DNA of 64,000 nucleotides from Anaerotignum sp. MB30-C6 (GCF_030908465.1 NZ_CP133078.1:372001-436000); one strand, 5' to 3'. Counted from the first letter of the stretch, positions 16,448-26,097 are shown. The notes: generated by a model not told the origin, from the sequence alone. A program made the numbers and translations.

Positions 16448-17773
16448 ATGAGTAAACCAATCGTAGCAGTGGTTGGCCGTCCCAACGTAGGGAAATCTAC
16501 GTTGTTTAACCGCTTGGCTGGAGAAAGAATCTCCATTGTTCAGGATACGCCTGGGGTAACCCGTGACCGTATTTATGCGGATGTGGAATGGCTGAACCAT
16601 AAATTTACTTTGATTGATACTGGCGGTATGGAAATTGGCTCCGAAGAAATCATTCAAAAACAAATTATACAGCAGGCAGAAATTGCCATTGAAACGGCTG
16701 ATGTTGTATTATTTGTTACAGATGTAAAAACAGGAGTGACCGACGACGACCGTCAGGTGGCGAATATGTTACGCCGCACAAAGAAACCCGTTGTATTGGC
16801 AGTCAATAAAGTTGACAGCACAATGCGGGATACTTTGGACATTTATGAGTTCTATGAACTGGGTATTGGGGATCCAATGCCTGTTTCAGCAGGACAGGCT
16901 TTAGGCCTTGGAGATATGTTGGATCAAGTGGTTGAACATTTTCCTGAGGAAGCAGAAGGCGGAGAAGAGGACGATGCAATTCGTGTTGCCATTATCGGAA
17001 AGCCAAATGTTGGTAAGTCATCTTTGATTAATAAAATTTTAGGGGAAGACCGTTTGATTGTAAGTAATATCCCTGGTACAACAAGGGATGCTATTGATAC
17101 GCCAGTTACCATAGATGGGAAGAAATACATCTTCATTGATACCGCAGGTATGCGTCGGAAAGCCAAAATCAAAGAAGAAATTGAACGCTTCAGTATTATC
17201 CGTGCTGTGGCGGCGGTTGAACGTTGTGATGTTGCTATTTTGGTTATCGATGCTAATGAAGGCATTACCGATCAGGATACAAAAATTGCAGGGATTGCCC
17301 ACGAGAGAGGCAAGGCGGCGATCATAGCGGTAAATAAATGGGATTCTATTGAAAAAGATGATAAAACCATGAACCGTTATTTAAAGGATATTGGAAATGA
17401 ATTGGCTTATATGCCCTATGCCCCACGAGTATTTATTTCCGCCTTTACAGGCCAGAGAATTACACGAATGCTGGAATTGATTCAGACAGTAAATGAAAAC
17501 CATGCACTGCGTATCAGCACGGGTGTGTTAAACGAAGTATTAATTGAAGCAACAGCAATGCAACAGCCTCCTTCGGATAAAGGACGCCAATTGAGACTGT
17601 ATTATATGACTCAAGTTTCAGTAAAACCGCCTACTTTTGTTATTTTTGTGAATGAGAGGGAATTATTCCATTTCTCCTATCGTAGATATATTGAAAATCA
17701 GTTAAGAGATGCTTTTGGCTTTGTTGGCACGCCTATTCATTTTATCGTAAGAGAAAAAGGGGAAAAGGAATAA
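16448..17773 (+). CDS. der: Ribosome-associated GTPase Der (EngA)
   Basis: This 441-residue protein has two consecutive GTPase domains and a KH-like C-terminal domain, the signature of Der, needed for 50S subunit assembly. G1 motifs are [12 protein letters not shown] near residue 8 and [12 protein letters not shown] near 185; DTPGVTRDR and [12 protein letters not shown] are the two switch regions; NKVD and NKWD are the base-specificity motifs. GGAGGAATAAAT precedes ATG 16448. plsY starts 1 base after its stop, so der, plsY and gpsA form an operon. Confidence 0.97.
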   Translation: MSKPIVAVVGRPNVGKSTLFNRLAGERISIVQDTPGVTRDRIYADVEWLNHKFTLIDTGGMEIGSEEIIQKQIIQQAEIAIETADVVLFVTDVKTGVTDDDRQVANMLRRTKKPVVLAVNKVDSTMRDTLDIYEFYELGIGDPMPVSAGQALGLGDMLDQVVEHFPEEAEGGEEDDAIRVAIIGKPNVGKSSLINKILGEDRLIVSNIPGTTRDAIDTPVTIDGKKYIFIDTAGMRRKAKIKEEIERFSIIRAVAAVERCDVAILVIDANEGITDQDTKIAGIAHERGKAAIIAVNKWDSIEKDDKTMNRYLKDIGNELAYMPYAPRVFISAFTGQRITRMLELIQTVNENHALRISTGVLNEVLIEATAMQQPPSDKGRQLRLYYMTQVSVKPPTFVIFVNERELFHFSYRRYIENQLRDAFGFVGTPIHFIVREKGEKE

Positions 17774-17774
17774 T

Positions 17775-18386
17775 ATGTTTAGAGTCTTTAGTTTACTAAT
17801 CGGGTATTTTATCGGCTGTATTTCGATGGGTTTTATTGTTGGTAAGATTACAAAAACTGATTTACGTAAAAAAGGAAGTGGAAATCTGGGCACCACCAAT
17901 GCCCTGCGTGTGTTAGGTTTTCGTGCAGGTTTGGCTACCTTTGTTGGGGATATTCTAAAGGGTGTTATTGCATTCTTTATTTGTAGATGGTTATTCCCTG
18001 ACAACAACTTATTCGCAGGTATCTATGGGGGGGTGGGTGCTGTTTTAGGTCATGATTTCCCCTTTTACTTGCAGTTTAAAGGCGGTAAGGGCATTGCGGC
18101 AACCATAGGTCTTGTAATATCCTTAATCTTTGTATTTTCGCCTATTCTAGGGTTAGTTACCTTTGGGGTAGGTATTTTGGGTGTGGTGTTTACCCACTAT
18201 ATTTCAGTTGGATCTATGGTTTTTTCCATTTGCATTCCACTCAGTGCACTTTTCTTGGGAATGCCAACAGAAGGGGTTGCACTATTTACAGCCTTGGCGA
18301 TTTTAGCGATTTGGCGACATAAAGAGAATGTGAAGCGTTTGATATCTGGAACGGAAAATAAATTTACGTTGCGTAAAAGTGTGTAA
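17775..18386 (+). CDS. plsY: Acyl-phosphate:glycerol-3-phosphate acyltransferase PlsY
   Basis: This 203-residue integral membrane enzyme transfers an acyl group from acyl-phosphate to glycerol-3-phosphate, the first step of phospholipid synthesis. Conserved motifs are the N-terminal IGCISMGFIVGKI, RKKGSGNLGTTNALRV, and GHDFPFYLQFKGGKGIA, with several membrane spans. It lies between der and gpsA, whose product makes its acceptor substrate. Confidence 0.95.
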   Translation: MFRVFSLLIGYFIGCISMGFIVGKITKTDLRKKGSGNLGTTNALRVLGFRAGLATFVGDILKGVIAFFICRWLFPDNNLFAGIYGGVGAVLGHDFPFYLQFKGGKGIAATIGLVISLIFVFSPILGLVTFGVGILGVVFTHYISVGSMVFSICIPLSALFLGMPTEGVALFTALAILAIWRHKENVKRLISGTENKFTLRKSV

Positions 18387-18412
18387 TAAGGTTTTACTGG
18401 AGGTGGACAGCA

Positions 18413-19402
18413 GTGAAGAAAGTAACGGTGGTAGGTTCAGGCAGCTGGGGTACGGCGTTGGCTGTTATGCTCCAAAAGCATGGACATGATGTTGTGGTTT
18501 GGTCCAGAAGGCAAGATATGGTTGATGAAATGGAAAATGAAAGGGAAAATAAGGCATATTTACCCGGCATTACATTGCCCGAAGGAATGAAGTTTACAAC
18601 AGACCATGAGCAGGCGGTAAAGGATGCGGAGATTATTATATTATCTGTACCATCTAAGGCTGTGCGTCAAACAGTGACAGCTTTTGCTCCCTTTTTTACC
18701 GATAAGCAGGTTTTGGTTAACGTTGCAAAAGGCCTTGAAGAAGGCAGTTTAAAGCGTTTATCCCAGGTGATTCAAGAATGTGCACCCCAATGTGAGGTAT
18801 GCATATTATCTGGGCCAAGCCATGCAGAAGAAGTAGCAAGAGATATTCCTACAACATGTTTGATTGCTTCTGAAAATGAAGAAGTAGCCAAGATGGTTCA
18901 GGGGGAATTTATGAACCCTAGATTTCGCCTATATACCAATACAGATGTGATTGGGGTTGAGATGGGAGCGGCATTGAAAAATGTCATGGCCCTTGCAGCA
19001 GGTATGTCTGATGGCCTAGGATTTGGAGATAATACCAAGGCTGCAATTATGACCCGTGGTATTGCAGAAATGAAACGCCTTGGCGTAGAGATGGGCGGTA
19101 AGGCAGAAACCTTTTCTGGGCTTTCTGGTATTGGTGATTTGATTGTAACCTGTACAAGTATGCATTCCAGAAACCGTAGGGCTGGCATTTTATTGGGTCA
19201 AGGAAAAACCCTTGCGGAAACGTTAGAAGAAATCAAAATGGTGGTAGAAGGTGTAAATACGGTGCGGGTTGCTTGTCAGGTAGCACAAATGCATGATGTG
19301 GAAATGCCCATTACCAGTGCCATTGCCGATGTGTTGTTTGGTGGTAAAAATACAGAACAGGCTGTACTCGACTTAATGAGTAGAGACGGTAAGGCAGAAT
19401 AG
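18413..19402 (+). CDS. gpsA: NAD(P)H-dependent glycerol-3-phosphate dehydrogenase
   Basis: This 329-residue enzyme reduces dihydroxyacetone phosphate to sn-glycerol-3-phosphate for lipid synthesis. The N-terminal Rossmann motif is VVGSGSWGTALAVML; LSGPSHAEEVA and the catalytic region GVEMGAALKNVMALAAGMSDG follow, then FSGLSGIGDLIVTC. The start is GTG 18413 behind GGAGGTGG. The gene order plsY-gpsA pairs an enzyme with the supplier of its substrate. A terminator follows. Confidence 0.96.
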   Translation: MKKVTVVGSGSWGTALAVMLQKHGHDVVVWSRRQDMVDEMENERENKAYLPGITLPEGMKFTTDHEQAVKDAEIIILSVPSKAVRQTVTAFAPFFTDKQVLVNVAKGLEEGSLKRLSQVIQECAPQCEVCILSGPSHAEEVARDIPTTCLIASENEEVAKMVQGEFMNPRFRLYTNTDVIGVEMGAALKNVMALAAGMSDGLGFGDNTKAAIMTRGIAEMKRLGVEMGGKAETFSGLSGIGDLIVTCTSMHSRNRRAGILLGQGKTLAETLEEIKMVVEGVNTVRVACQVAQMHDVEMPITSAIADVLFGGKNTEQAVLDLMSRDGKAE

Positions 19403-19415
19403 GTATAAGAATGAG

Positions 19416-19447
19416 ATGCTTCAATTTCAAATTGAGGCATTTTTTTG
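19416..19447 (+). terminator. Terminator after gpsA
   Basis: ATGCTTCAAT pairs with ATTGAGGCAT around a five-base loop and is followed by seven T. Confidence 0.85.
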
Positions 19448-19604
19448 TGTAAATATATCTTAAAAGTTTGGTATATGAAGATTATCAAAAACCAACATTT
19501 TGAAATACTATGGATAGAAAAAGAGGAAGGATTATATTTTTAGAATCATCATAAGACAATGAAAATGGAGTTTCCATAATATATTTTTTATTCAAAAATG
19601 GGTA

Positions 19605-19634
19605 GGTATATTTTCGTTTCTTTTACAAATAATA
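19605..19634 (+). promoter_or_regulatory. Candidate forespore (sigma-G/F-type) promoter of spoVT
   Basis: GGTATA (19605-19610) and AATAATA (19628-19634), 17 bases apart, loosely match the sigma-G pattern (G-A/T-ATA, then CATA-A/C-TA). The known sigma-G control of spoVT in Bacillus subtilis makes this reasonable, but the -10 match is imperfect. Confidence 0.35.
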
Positions 19635-19688
19635 CAAGCACAGGAGAAATCAATAAAGCAACCTTATTTGTAAATGGAGGAATTTTCT

Positions 19689-20234
19689 ATGAAAGCGACG
19701 GGAATCGTAAGAAGAATAGATGACTTAGGTAGGGTGGTTATCCCTAAGGAAATCCGCCGCACGTTGCGGATCAGGGAAGGAGATCCTTTAGAGATCTTCA
19801 CAGATAGAGAGGGTGAAATTATTCTTAAAAAATACTCACCCATTGGCGAATTAGGGACATTTGCAAAAGAGTATGCAGAGTCCTTGGCGCAGACTGCCGG
19901 ACACGTAACTTGTATTGTTGACAAAGATCAGATTATTGCTGTTTCTGGTGGCTCAAAGAGAGAACTGTTTGAAAAGCACATTAGTCAAGAAATGGAAAAA
20001 TGTATCAACCGCAGGACTACATTGATTGCGGAGAAGAGTGACAGCAATTTTGTACCTATTCTAGATGATGATAGTATGGAAGGGTATAATCACGAGCTTA
20101 TTACTCCCATTATTGCAGAGGGAGATGCCATGGGTGCCATTGTATTCCTTTCAAAGGACAAGAAAATGGGCGAGGTGGAAGGTAAGCTGGCCCAGACTGC
20201 TGCTGGTTTCTTGGGTAGGCAAATGGAGCAATAA
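19689..20234 (+). CDS. spoVT: Stage V sporulation protein T, transcriptional regulator
   Basis: This 181-residue protein has the SpoVT layout: an N-terminal AbrB-type swapped-hairpin DNA-binding domain (MKATGIVRRIDDLGRVVIPK, RTLRIREGDPLEIF) and a C-terminal GAF domain (about residues 55-180). SpoVT modulates forespore gene expression late in sporulation. ATG 19689 is preferred because GGAGG at 19676-19680 is 8 bases upstream; an ATG at 19674 overlaps that site. It is monocistronic, with a terminator at 20326-20366, and supports a spore-forming host. Confidence 0.93.
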   Translation: MKATGIVRRIDDLGRVVIPKEIRRTLRIREGDPLEIFTDREGEIILKKYSPIGELGTFAKEYAESLAQTAGHVTCIVDKDQIIAVSGGSKRELFEKHISQEMEKCINRRTTLIAEKSDSNFVPILDDDSMEGYNHELITPIIAEGDAMGAIVFLSKDKKMGEVEGKLAQTAAGFLGRQMEQ

Positions 20235-20325
20235 CAACTGTGGTCTTTTTTAAATAGGAGTATAAATAATTTGAGAGACTACTAAACTGAATTTTATGTG
20301 TGTTAACATAAGGGCGTAAGTGTTT

Positions 20326-20366
20326 GAAAAAGCGGTATTTGCAAAGGATGCAGATGCCGCTTTTTC
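20326..20366 (+). terminator. Terminator between spoVT and the lipid kinase gene
   Basis: GAAAAAGCGGTATTTGC pairs with GCAGATGCCGCTTTTTC (17 bp with two wobbles), with its own T-run in the descending arm. Confidence 0.85.
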
Positions 20367-20457
20367 TTTGGGCGAAAGTGAAAGTTCCTGCATATTGTAT
20401 GTAACTTGAAAATATGGTACTCTAAAAACAAGTTAAAGATAAGAGGAGATACGAAAG

Positions 20458-21402
20458 ATGAAACATTATTTTATCATTAACCCTGAAGCGGGCCAAGGCA
20501 AGGGGAAAGAGATGATACCCCAAGTACAAAGGACGTTGGCGGGAAGGGGCATTTCCTTTCATATTCATATGACAAGGTTTCCTGGTGATGGAGAAGGGTT
20601 TATTCGAGAAAAAGCACAAGAAGGCAGGCCGGTGAGGTTTTATGTTTGCGGTGGGGATGGCACCCTGCATGAGGCCATCAATGGAGCCTATGGTTTCACG
20701 AATGCATCCGTTGGATTGATTCCTACAGGTACAGGGAATGATTTTGTAAAGAATTTTACCCAGAGAGATATTTTTTTTGATATAGAGGCACAAATAAATG
20801 GAAAAGAGATCCCTATAGATTTAATTCGCATAAATAATAAACGAGCAGTAAACATGGTGAATATTGGTTTTGACTGTGAAGTGGCTGTAGAAGCATCTAA
20901 GCTGAAAAAAATCCCCTTTATCCAAGGACCATTGGCCTATTGGGGAGGCTTATGTAAGCGGTTTTGTCTACCTATGGGGGAGGAGATGGAAATTACCGAT
21001 GGTGATGGTATGCGGCTTTCTGGAAAGTTTTTGCTCTGTACCATTGCCAATGGCAGCTTTTGCGGCGGGGCTTTTCAATCATCACCCTATGCTCAAATTG
21101 ATGATGGGCTTATGGATTTTGGAGGGATTCGAACCTTTCGTCGAATGTCATTGTTGAAGATGCTTCCCAGCTATCAAAACGGTACATATATAGAAAAAAT
21201 GCAGGCAAAGAAAGGCGTACATTTTAAACGGTGTAAGAACCTTATTGTACGAAGCAAAAACCCCCTATTTGCCAGTATCGATGGAGAGATTTTTTCTTTT
21301 ACAGATTTAGAGATGCAGGTTGAGAAACAGGCAGCAAGATTTATATTACCAAAAGGTACAAGTAAAGTTGAAAAGCCAAAGGTTACGGAAGGGTTGGAAT
21401 AA
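20458..21402 (+). CDS. Diacylglycerol kinase family lipid kinase (YegS/DgkB-like)
   Basis: This 314-residue protein is a DAGK-catalytic-domain lipid kinase. It has FIINPEAGQGKGKE at the N-terminus, the ATP-binding CGGDGTLHEAINGA, and LIPTGTGNDFVKNF, followed by a beta-sandwich C-terminal domain with FASIDGEIF. Such enzymes phosphorylate diacylglycerol or related lipids at the inner face of the membrane. The substrate is not resolvable here. DUF1653 starts directly after its stop. Confidence 0.9.
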   Translation: MKHYFIINPEAGQGKGKEMIPQVQRTLAGRGISFHIHMTRFPGDGEGFIREKAQEGRPVRFYVCGGDGTLHEAINGAYGFTNASVGLIPTGTGNDFVKNFTQRDIFFDIEAQINGKEIPIDLIRINNKRAVNMVNIGFDCEVAVEASKLKKIPFIQGPLAYWGGLCKRFCLPMGEEMEITDGDGMRLSGKFLLCTIANGSFCGGAFQSSPYAQIDDGLMDFGGIRTFRRMSLLKMLPSYQNGTYIEKMQAKKGVHFKRCKNLIVRSKNPLFASIDGEIFSFTDLEMQVEKQAARFILPKGTSKVEKPKVTEGLE

Positions 21403-21618
21403 ATGGAAGTGATTATTGGTGGTGTATATGAGCATTATAAAGGTAAGAAATATTGTGTTGTTGGATTAGCAAGGCATTCGGAAACGGTAGAGGAGATGGT
21501 TGTATACCGTCAACTTTACGGAGAGTTTGGCCTTTGGGTTCGCCCAAAAGATATGTTTCTAGAAACAGTGGAGGTGGAAGGGAAGGTAATCCCTCGCTTT
21601 CGGTTGCTTCAAGAGTAA
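21403..21618 (+). CDS. DUF1653 family protein
   Basis: This 71-residue protein has the DUF1653 pattern: GGVYEHYKGKKYCVVGLARHSET, then EEMVVYRQLYG and LWVRPKDMFLETVEV. The family is a small beta-rich domain of unknown function. Its ATG follows the lipid kinase stop without any gap, so the two are cotranscribed and probably translationally coupled. Confidence 0.88.
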   Translation: MEVIIGGVYEHYKGKKYCVVGLARHSETVEEMVVYRQLYGEFGLWVRPKDMFLETVEVEGKVIPRFRLLQE

Positions 21619-21626
21619 ATATGGAT

Positions 21627-21667
21627 TGAAAAAGGCACAGTTCCCCAGGGGGCGTGCCTTTTTCAAA
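21627..21667. terminator. Bidirectional terminator between convergent genes
   Basis: TTGAAAAAGGCAC pairs with GTGCCTTTTTCAA; the arms provide T-runs in both directions, serving DUF1653 on the plus strand and the CPBP gene on the minus strand. Confidence 0.85.
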
Positions 21668-21682
21668 TTATTCTAAAAAGAA

Positions 21683-22567
21683 CTAAAAAAGAAAACCAAG
21701 GTATGGAAGGATCCCAAAGACTACAAATAGACCAAAAATACAAAGGATGGAAGGGGAGAGAAAGCGTTCCGCTGTTTCCTTTGTTTGTATATTTGGCTGG
21801 ACAGGATTTATTTTCAAAAACCAAAAAAAGATAAACCCTAAAAACGGCAGGGACAATAATGCAGATACGCCGGTATAAAGTAAAAGGAGCGTATTTGCCG
21901 GAGGATCCATGGTAGCCGCCTCTTCAGCCACGGGCAAAAACATAGTAAGAACGTTTGTTGCGTTGATAATAAAGTGCGGGATGATGGATGCCCAAATGGA
22001 ACCTGTTCGTTCTACTAAAAAGCAGAAGAATAAACCTGCAAGAAATGCATAAGGAAACTGTTGCGGGTTCATATGCAATAGGCCAAATAAAAGGGCGGTA
22101 CAGAAAATTGCTTTCCATGTCCCTAAACGTCGATAGCCTGAGAGGAATATGCCTCTGAGGGAAAGTTCTTCTAAAAATGCGGGTAAAACTGCCATAGCGA
22201 TTAATGAGCCAATAAACCCGGCACCTTGTAATGCCTCTAAGGATTCTTGGGCTACGTTTGGGAAAAACAGAGATGTAAAGAAAGAAAGAAAACGCATCAG
22301 AGGCTGTATGGCAAAGCCAAAAAGCACAATAAGCAGTAAATTCTTCCAACCTAAAGGATAGAGGCGGAAAATTTCCTTCGGACTCTTTTTTGTCCAAATA
22401 AAGTAGCCAACGATGGGGATTGTGAAATATACAACCTGAACGATGCTGGCAAACCATTCATAAGGAAGGTCACGTATCAAAGGAATGGCATACAAAAGGG
22501 GGCCGCTTATAAGAAAGAATATGAAGAAGATTAATGCAAAGCGATTTGTTTGTTTGGTTTGATTCAT
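21683..22567 (-). CDS. CPBP family intramembrane metalloprotease
   Basis: This 294-residue multi-pass membrane protein carries the CAAX-protease/bacteriocin-processing (CPBP, Abi) motifs in order: EELSLRGIF (EExxxR), FGLLHMNP (FxxxH) and HFIINATN (HxxxN), near residues 135-205. About eight hydrophobic segments surround them. Family members are intramembrane glutamic/metalloproteases of mostly unknown substrates, some linked to bacteriocin self-immunity; no bacteriocin genes are visible here. The terminator at 21627-21667 lies downstream. Confidence 0.9.
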   Translation of the reverse strand: MNQTKQTNRFALIFFIFFLISGPLLYAIPLIRDLPYEWFASIVQVVYFTIPIVGYFIWTKKSPKEIFRLYPLGWKNLLLIVLFGFAIQPLMRFLSFFTSLFFPNVAQESLEALQGAGFIGSLIAMAVLPAFLEELSLRGIFLSGYRRLGTWKAIFCTALLFGLLHMNPQQFPYAFLAGLFFCFLVERTGSIWASIIPHFIINATNVLTMFLPVAEEAATMDPPANTLLLLYTGVSALLSLPFLGFIFFWFLKINPVQPNIQTKETAERFLSPSILCIFGLFVVFGILPYLGFLF

Positions 22568-22632
22568 TTTTTTCCTCCAAAAAATTAAAAGAACAGCGTT
22601 ACAAACAAGACTGTTCTTTCTTTTACTTTATC

Positions 22633-23853
22633 TTATGCTTCGGGTGGGGTTTCATGCTCATGGTTTTTCGGAAGTAGTGGATCATTGCTCGTGTATTTTT
22701 CCTCATACTTTCTATTGATATATTCCGAAAAGAACATTTTTATCGTTGCCAAAACAGGGACACCAATAAACATACCCAAAGGCCCCATGAGGGCTCCACC
22801 TAACACCACAGCTAATATAATCCAAAGGGGGCTCACATCTAAAGAATCGCCTAATATCTTAGGCCCTAAGAAGTTTCCGTCAAACTGCTGTAAGGCAAGA
22901 ATGAACAGGATTACCCATAAAGCTGTCAGTGGATCCACCAAGAACGTAATAACTGCTGCTGGAATAGCACCAATAAAGGGTCCAAAGTATGGAATCATAT
23001 TGGTTACACCAATAATTAAACTCAACACCAAAGGGAAGGGGGCTTTAAGTAATGAAAACCCAATGAAGGCCATCACACCAATGATTAAGGAGTCCACCGC
23101 TTTACCAACAATGAAGTCCTGAAAAATACGGTTGATTCGATGGGTGTTATAAAATAATCGTTCTGCCTTGTCCCGATTTGAAATTGCATAAATAATTTTA
23201 TGTGTCTGTTTTGAGAAGTTTTCCTTATCATAGAGCATATAAAACGAAATAAAAATTGCCATGACCACGTCTACGGTGATTTTGCCAAAAGAATAAAGGT
23301 TTGTTGCAATATCACTGACCAGTTTCGGTATGTTTTGGAATACGCTCATGATCGGTGCCAGCACTTTGTTGATAATATTGTTTACTTCCTCTGCATTGAT
23401 AAAATCAATACGATCAAAGAGGGTGGTAATGGAAGCATTCATCTGGGTAGTATAACTGGATAGCTGGGATACAAAGGATACAACGGAATCCTTTAATTCA
23501 GGAATTAAGTAAATGGCAATCCAGAATAAGCTTCCAATGACGATTACATAATTAATTAAAATACAGAAGGTGCGGGTTAATTTTTTCTTTTCATTTGCCT
23601 TAGGGACATATTTAAAAATTCTTTTTTCAAAGAATTTCATAAAGGGGTTCATAATATATGCTAATGCAAACCCTATAAAAAATGGTGAGCCTAAACGCAG
23701 GGTGGTTTTCACTGTGGTTTGGAATGCGTGGCCCAAACCGGGTAAATGTCCAATAATTTTTTCAAATAGAATGATTGCTGCTGCAACAGCAAACACATAA
23801 AGACAAATCTTTAAGTAAGACCTATCTAATTTTTTAAAGTCGATCTTTTTCAT
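22633..23853 (-). CDS. AI-2E family transporter (YdiK/PerM-like)
   Basis: This 406-residue protein is an AI-2E (UPF0118) family membrane permease: hydrophobic segments at about 15-35 and 40-60, a long central extracytoplasmic region, and the C-terminal block GVTNMIPYFGPFIGAIPAAVI followed by LGGALMGPLGMFIGVPVLA. Members export AI-2, cyclic peptides or ions; the cargo here is unknown. It has its own start behind a minus-strand site and lies 65 bases upstream of the CPBP gene in the same direction. Confidence 0.88.
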   Translation of the reverse strand: MKKIDFKKLDRSYLKICLYVFAVAAAIILFEKIIGHLPGLGHAFQTTVKTTLRLGSPFFIGFALAYIMNPFMKFFEKRIFKYVPKANEKKKLTRTFCILINYVIVIGSLFWIAIYLIPELKDSVVSFVSQLSSYTTQMNASITTLFDRIDFINAEEVNNIINKVLAPIMSVFQNIPKLVSDIATNLYSFGKITVDVVMAIFISFYMLYDKENFSKQTHKIIYAISNRDKAERLFYNTHRINRIFQDFIVGKAVDSLIIGVMAFIGFSLLKAPFPLVLSLIIGVTNMIPYFGPFIGAIPAAVITFLVDPLTALWVILFILALQQFDGNFLGPKILGDSLDVSPLWIILAVVLGGALMGPLGMFIGVPVLATIKMFFSEYINRKYEEKYTSNDPLLPKNHEHETPPEA

Positions 23854-24165
23854 GGGTACCCCTCATAATCGTATTTTTTGATGGACATAGTTCTTTCGCC
23901 TTTTCTTATGATACTATGAAATCAATAATATTTCCATAACATTTCCGTTAATTTTCACGGATATTGGTCTGGTATCCCGCTAAAAGCAGTCTCCAAAAAT
24001 TAGAAGGGACAATGGGAAGATGAACGACAACCAGAAAGAACCCTTTTCGGTAAATCAACTTCAGAGGTGAATCAATTTTTTTTATTGTGTTATGATATTA
24101 TACATACCCTTCTTTAAGAAAAACCAAACAATTTCCTTATATTTCTTTACGTTTTCCACTCTTCG
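23854..24165. other. Divergent intergenic region
   Basis: This region of about 310 bases separates the minus-strand AI-2E gene from the plus-strand MoxR gene. It is AT-rich with possible -10 boxes around 24085-24105 (TATGATATTATAC). No gene or RNA is recognised apart from the MoxR promoter that begins at 24166. Confidence 0.4.
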
Positions 24166-24195
24166 TTGACGAGAGAAGGCGGAAGGCTCTATAAT
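24166..24195 (+). promoter_or_regulatory. Promoter of the MoxR-DUF58 operon
   Basis: TTGACG (24166-24171), an 18-base spacer and a perfect TATAAT (24190-24195), about 30 bases before the start codon. Confidence 0.75.
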
Positions 24196-24226
24196 GAAGC
24201 CATGAAAAGAAGGGAGGACAAATGAA

Positions 24227-25192
24227 ATGGAAGAAGAAATGATTCGCCAATTTGGGGCGGAGTTTCAAAAGATAGAAGAAGAAATCGGTTCCGTGATTAT
24301 TGGTCAGAAGGATCTTATCAGAGGAGTTTTAACGGCAATGGTTGCCGGTGGGAATGTATTGCTGGAGGGGCTGCCCGGCCTTGGGAAAACCCAGCTGGTC
24401 AAAACCATTGGAAAGGTTTTGGCTTTGGACTTTTCCCGTATTCAGTTTACCCCAGACCTTATGCCTGCTGACGTAACAGGAACCTCGGTTATGACCAAAA
24501 ATGCCAAGGGTGAAATGGGAATGGAGTTTCGAAAGGGCCCCATTTTTTCAAATATTGTTTTGGCCGATGAAATTAATAGAGCAACTCCAAAAACTCAGAG
24601 TGCATTGTTGGAGGCCATGCAGGAACACACCGTAACAAGTGGCAATGAAACTTACAGTTTGGCAGAGCCTTTTTTTGTATTAGCTACGCAAAACCCCTTG
24701 GAGTCCGAAGGTACCTATCCTTTGCCAGAGGCCCAAATGGATCGTTTTTTATTTAAGTTGGACGTTTCCTTTCCCACTAAAGCGGAGCTTTTGGAGATTG
24801 TTTCCTCCACCACAACAGGCAGCCAAAGGGAAGCGAAAAAAGTTTGTGGGCAAGAAAAGCTGTTGCAGATGCGACAGGTTGCCAAAGAGGTCCCTGTGGC
24901 TACCCCTGTGGCGGAATATATTATGGATATTGTTTTGAAAAGCCATCCTGATTATGCAGAAGCTCCTGAGAAGGTGAAAAAGTATGTACGTTTTGGGGCA
25001 AGCCCCAGAGGTGCGCAGGCAATTATGATGACAGCCAGGGTTTATGCCCTCATGGCGGGGCGTTATAATGTGGCCTATGAAGATGTAAAGGCAGTAGCCA
25101 AGGGTGCATTACGTCACCGCATATTCTTAAATTTTGAAGGTATGGCGGATGGGATAACGGTAGATGGTATTATCGAGGCGTTGTTGGTATGA
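24227..25192 (+). CDS. MoxR family AAA+ ATPase
   Basis: This 321-residue MoxR-type AAA+ ATPase has Walker A LLEGLPGLGKTQLVK, Walker B IVLADEINRATPKTQSALLEAMQE, sensor-1 VLATQNPLESEGTYPLPEAQMDRFLF, and a C-terminal lid with the sensor-2 region GASPRGAQAIM. Family members act as chaperones that load cofactors or remodel partners, usually a vWA-containing protein. AGGGAGGA precedes ATG 24227. The stop overlaps the DUF58 start (ATGA), so the pair is translationally coupled. Confidence 0.93.
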   Translation: MEEEMIRQFGAEFQKIEEEIGSVIIGQKDLIRGVLTAMVAGGNVLLEGLPGLGKTQLVKTIGKVLALDFSRIQFTPDLMPADVTGTSVMTKNAKGEMGMEFRKGPIFSNIVLADEINRATPKTQSALLEAMQEHTVTSGNETYSLAEPFFVLATQNPLESEGTYPLPEAQMDRFLFKLDVSFPTKAELLEIVSSTTTGSQREAKKVCGQEKLLQMRQVAKEVPVATPVAEYIMDIVLKSHPDYAEAPEKVKKYVRFGASPRGAQAIMMTARVYALMAGRYNVAYEDVKAVAKGALRHRIFLNFEGMADGITVDGIIEALLV

Positions 25193-26049
25193 GAACGTTA
25201 CAGGATATATTTACAAAAGAATACTTGATGCAATTAGAGAAGCTTTCCTTTTCTTTGCGTCAGAGGCTAAGTGTGGATGGTTATAGCGGCGCAAGGAAGT
25301 CCCATGCCAAAGGTAGTTCTTTGGAGTTTTCCGATTTTCGTGAATATATCATGGGGGATGATTTGCGTAGAGTGGACTGGAATAGCTTTGGTCGCTTTGG
25401 AAAGCTTTATGTAAAGCTTTTTATGGAAGAAAAGCAGGCGGAAGTGAACATTTTTCTGGATTGCAGTAGCTCCATGGACAAGGAAGAAAAGTTTTTACAG
25501 GCGAAAGCCTTCGCAGCATCCTTAGCATACATTAGTCTTTGTAGCGGGGATAGAGTCAATTTGTTTTTATGGAATGATTCTATTACTTTGGAAAAACGGG
25601 GAAATACTCAAAAAAGTAATTTTCTTGGTCTATTAACGCTATTGGATAAAGCTGAGTGTCAAGGTGGTTCTGATATTTTGCGTGCCACCTTACTAAGCGG
25701 TAGATTAGGACGAGGTGTTGCCGTAGTGATTTCCGATTTCTTTACAGAGGCACCTTTGGAAGAAGCTTTGCGTGTTTTGCAAGGGAAAAAACAGCAGGTA
25801 TGCATGGTGCAGGTTTTGTCGGCGGAAGAAGAAAAGCCCAAAGAAGGACAGGCCGCTCGTTTGGTAGACGCCGAAACGGGAGAAACCTGTGACTTGGAGT
25901 TGAGTCCCTCGGTATTATCTGCCTATGATCAGGCGTTAAAGGAGCATAGGGGAGCTTTGGGCGAGCTTTGTTTTCGTTCAGGAGCGGCCTTTTATGCCAT
26001 GAACGAAAATACCCCTCTATTTACGGCGATGAAAGAGGTTTTACAATAA
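25189..26049 (+). CDS. DUF58 domain protein (MoxR partner)
   Basis: This 286-residue protein has the DUF58 hallmark GSSLEFSDFREYIMGDDLRRVDWNSFGRF in its N-terminal third (residues about 44-72), followed by a vWA-like fold with the MIDAS-type FLDCSSSMDKEE near residue 92. No membrane segments are present. It is translationally coupled to MoxR. The downstream transglutaminase-like or BatA-type genes often found with this pair are absent, because a terminator follows 4 bases after the stop. Confidence 0.9.
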   Translation: MRTLQDIFTKEYLMQLEKLSFSLRQRLSVDGYSGARKSHAKGSSLEFSDFREYIMGDDLRRVDWNSFGRFGKLYVKLFMEEKQAEVNIFLDCSSSMDKEEKFLQAKAFAASLAYISLCSGDRVNLFLWNDSITLEKRGNTQKSNFLGLLTLLDKAECQGGSDILRATLLSGRLGRGVAVVISDFFTEAPLEEALRVLQGKKQQVCMVQVLSAEEEKPKEGQAARLVDAETGETCDLELSPSVLSAYDQALKEHRGALGELCFRSGAAFYAMNENTPLFTAMKEVLQ

Positions 26050-26052
26050 AAT

Positions 26053-26097
26053 AGGCTGAGACAATTATTTACAAAAAATGACTGTCTCAGCCTTTTT
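26053..26097 (+). terminator. Terminator of the MoxR-DUF58 operon
   Basis: AGGCTGAGACA and TGTCTCAGCCT form a perfect 11-bp stem followed by TTTTTA. Confidence 0.9.
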
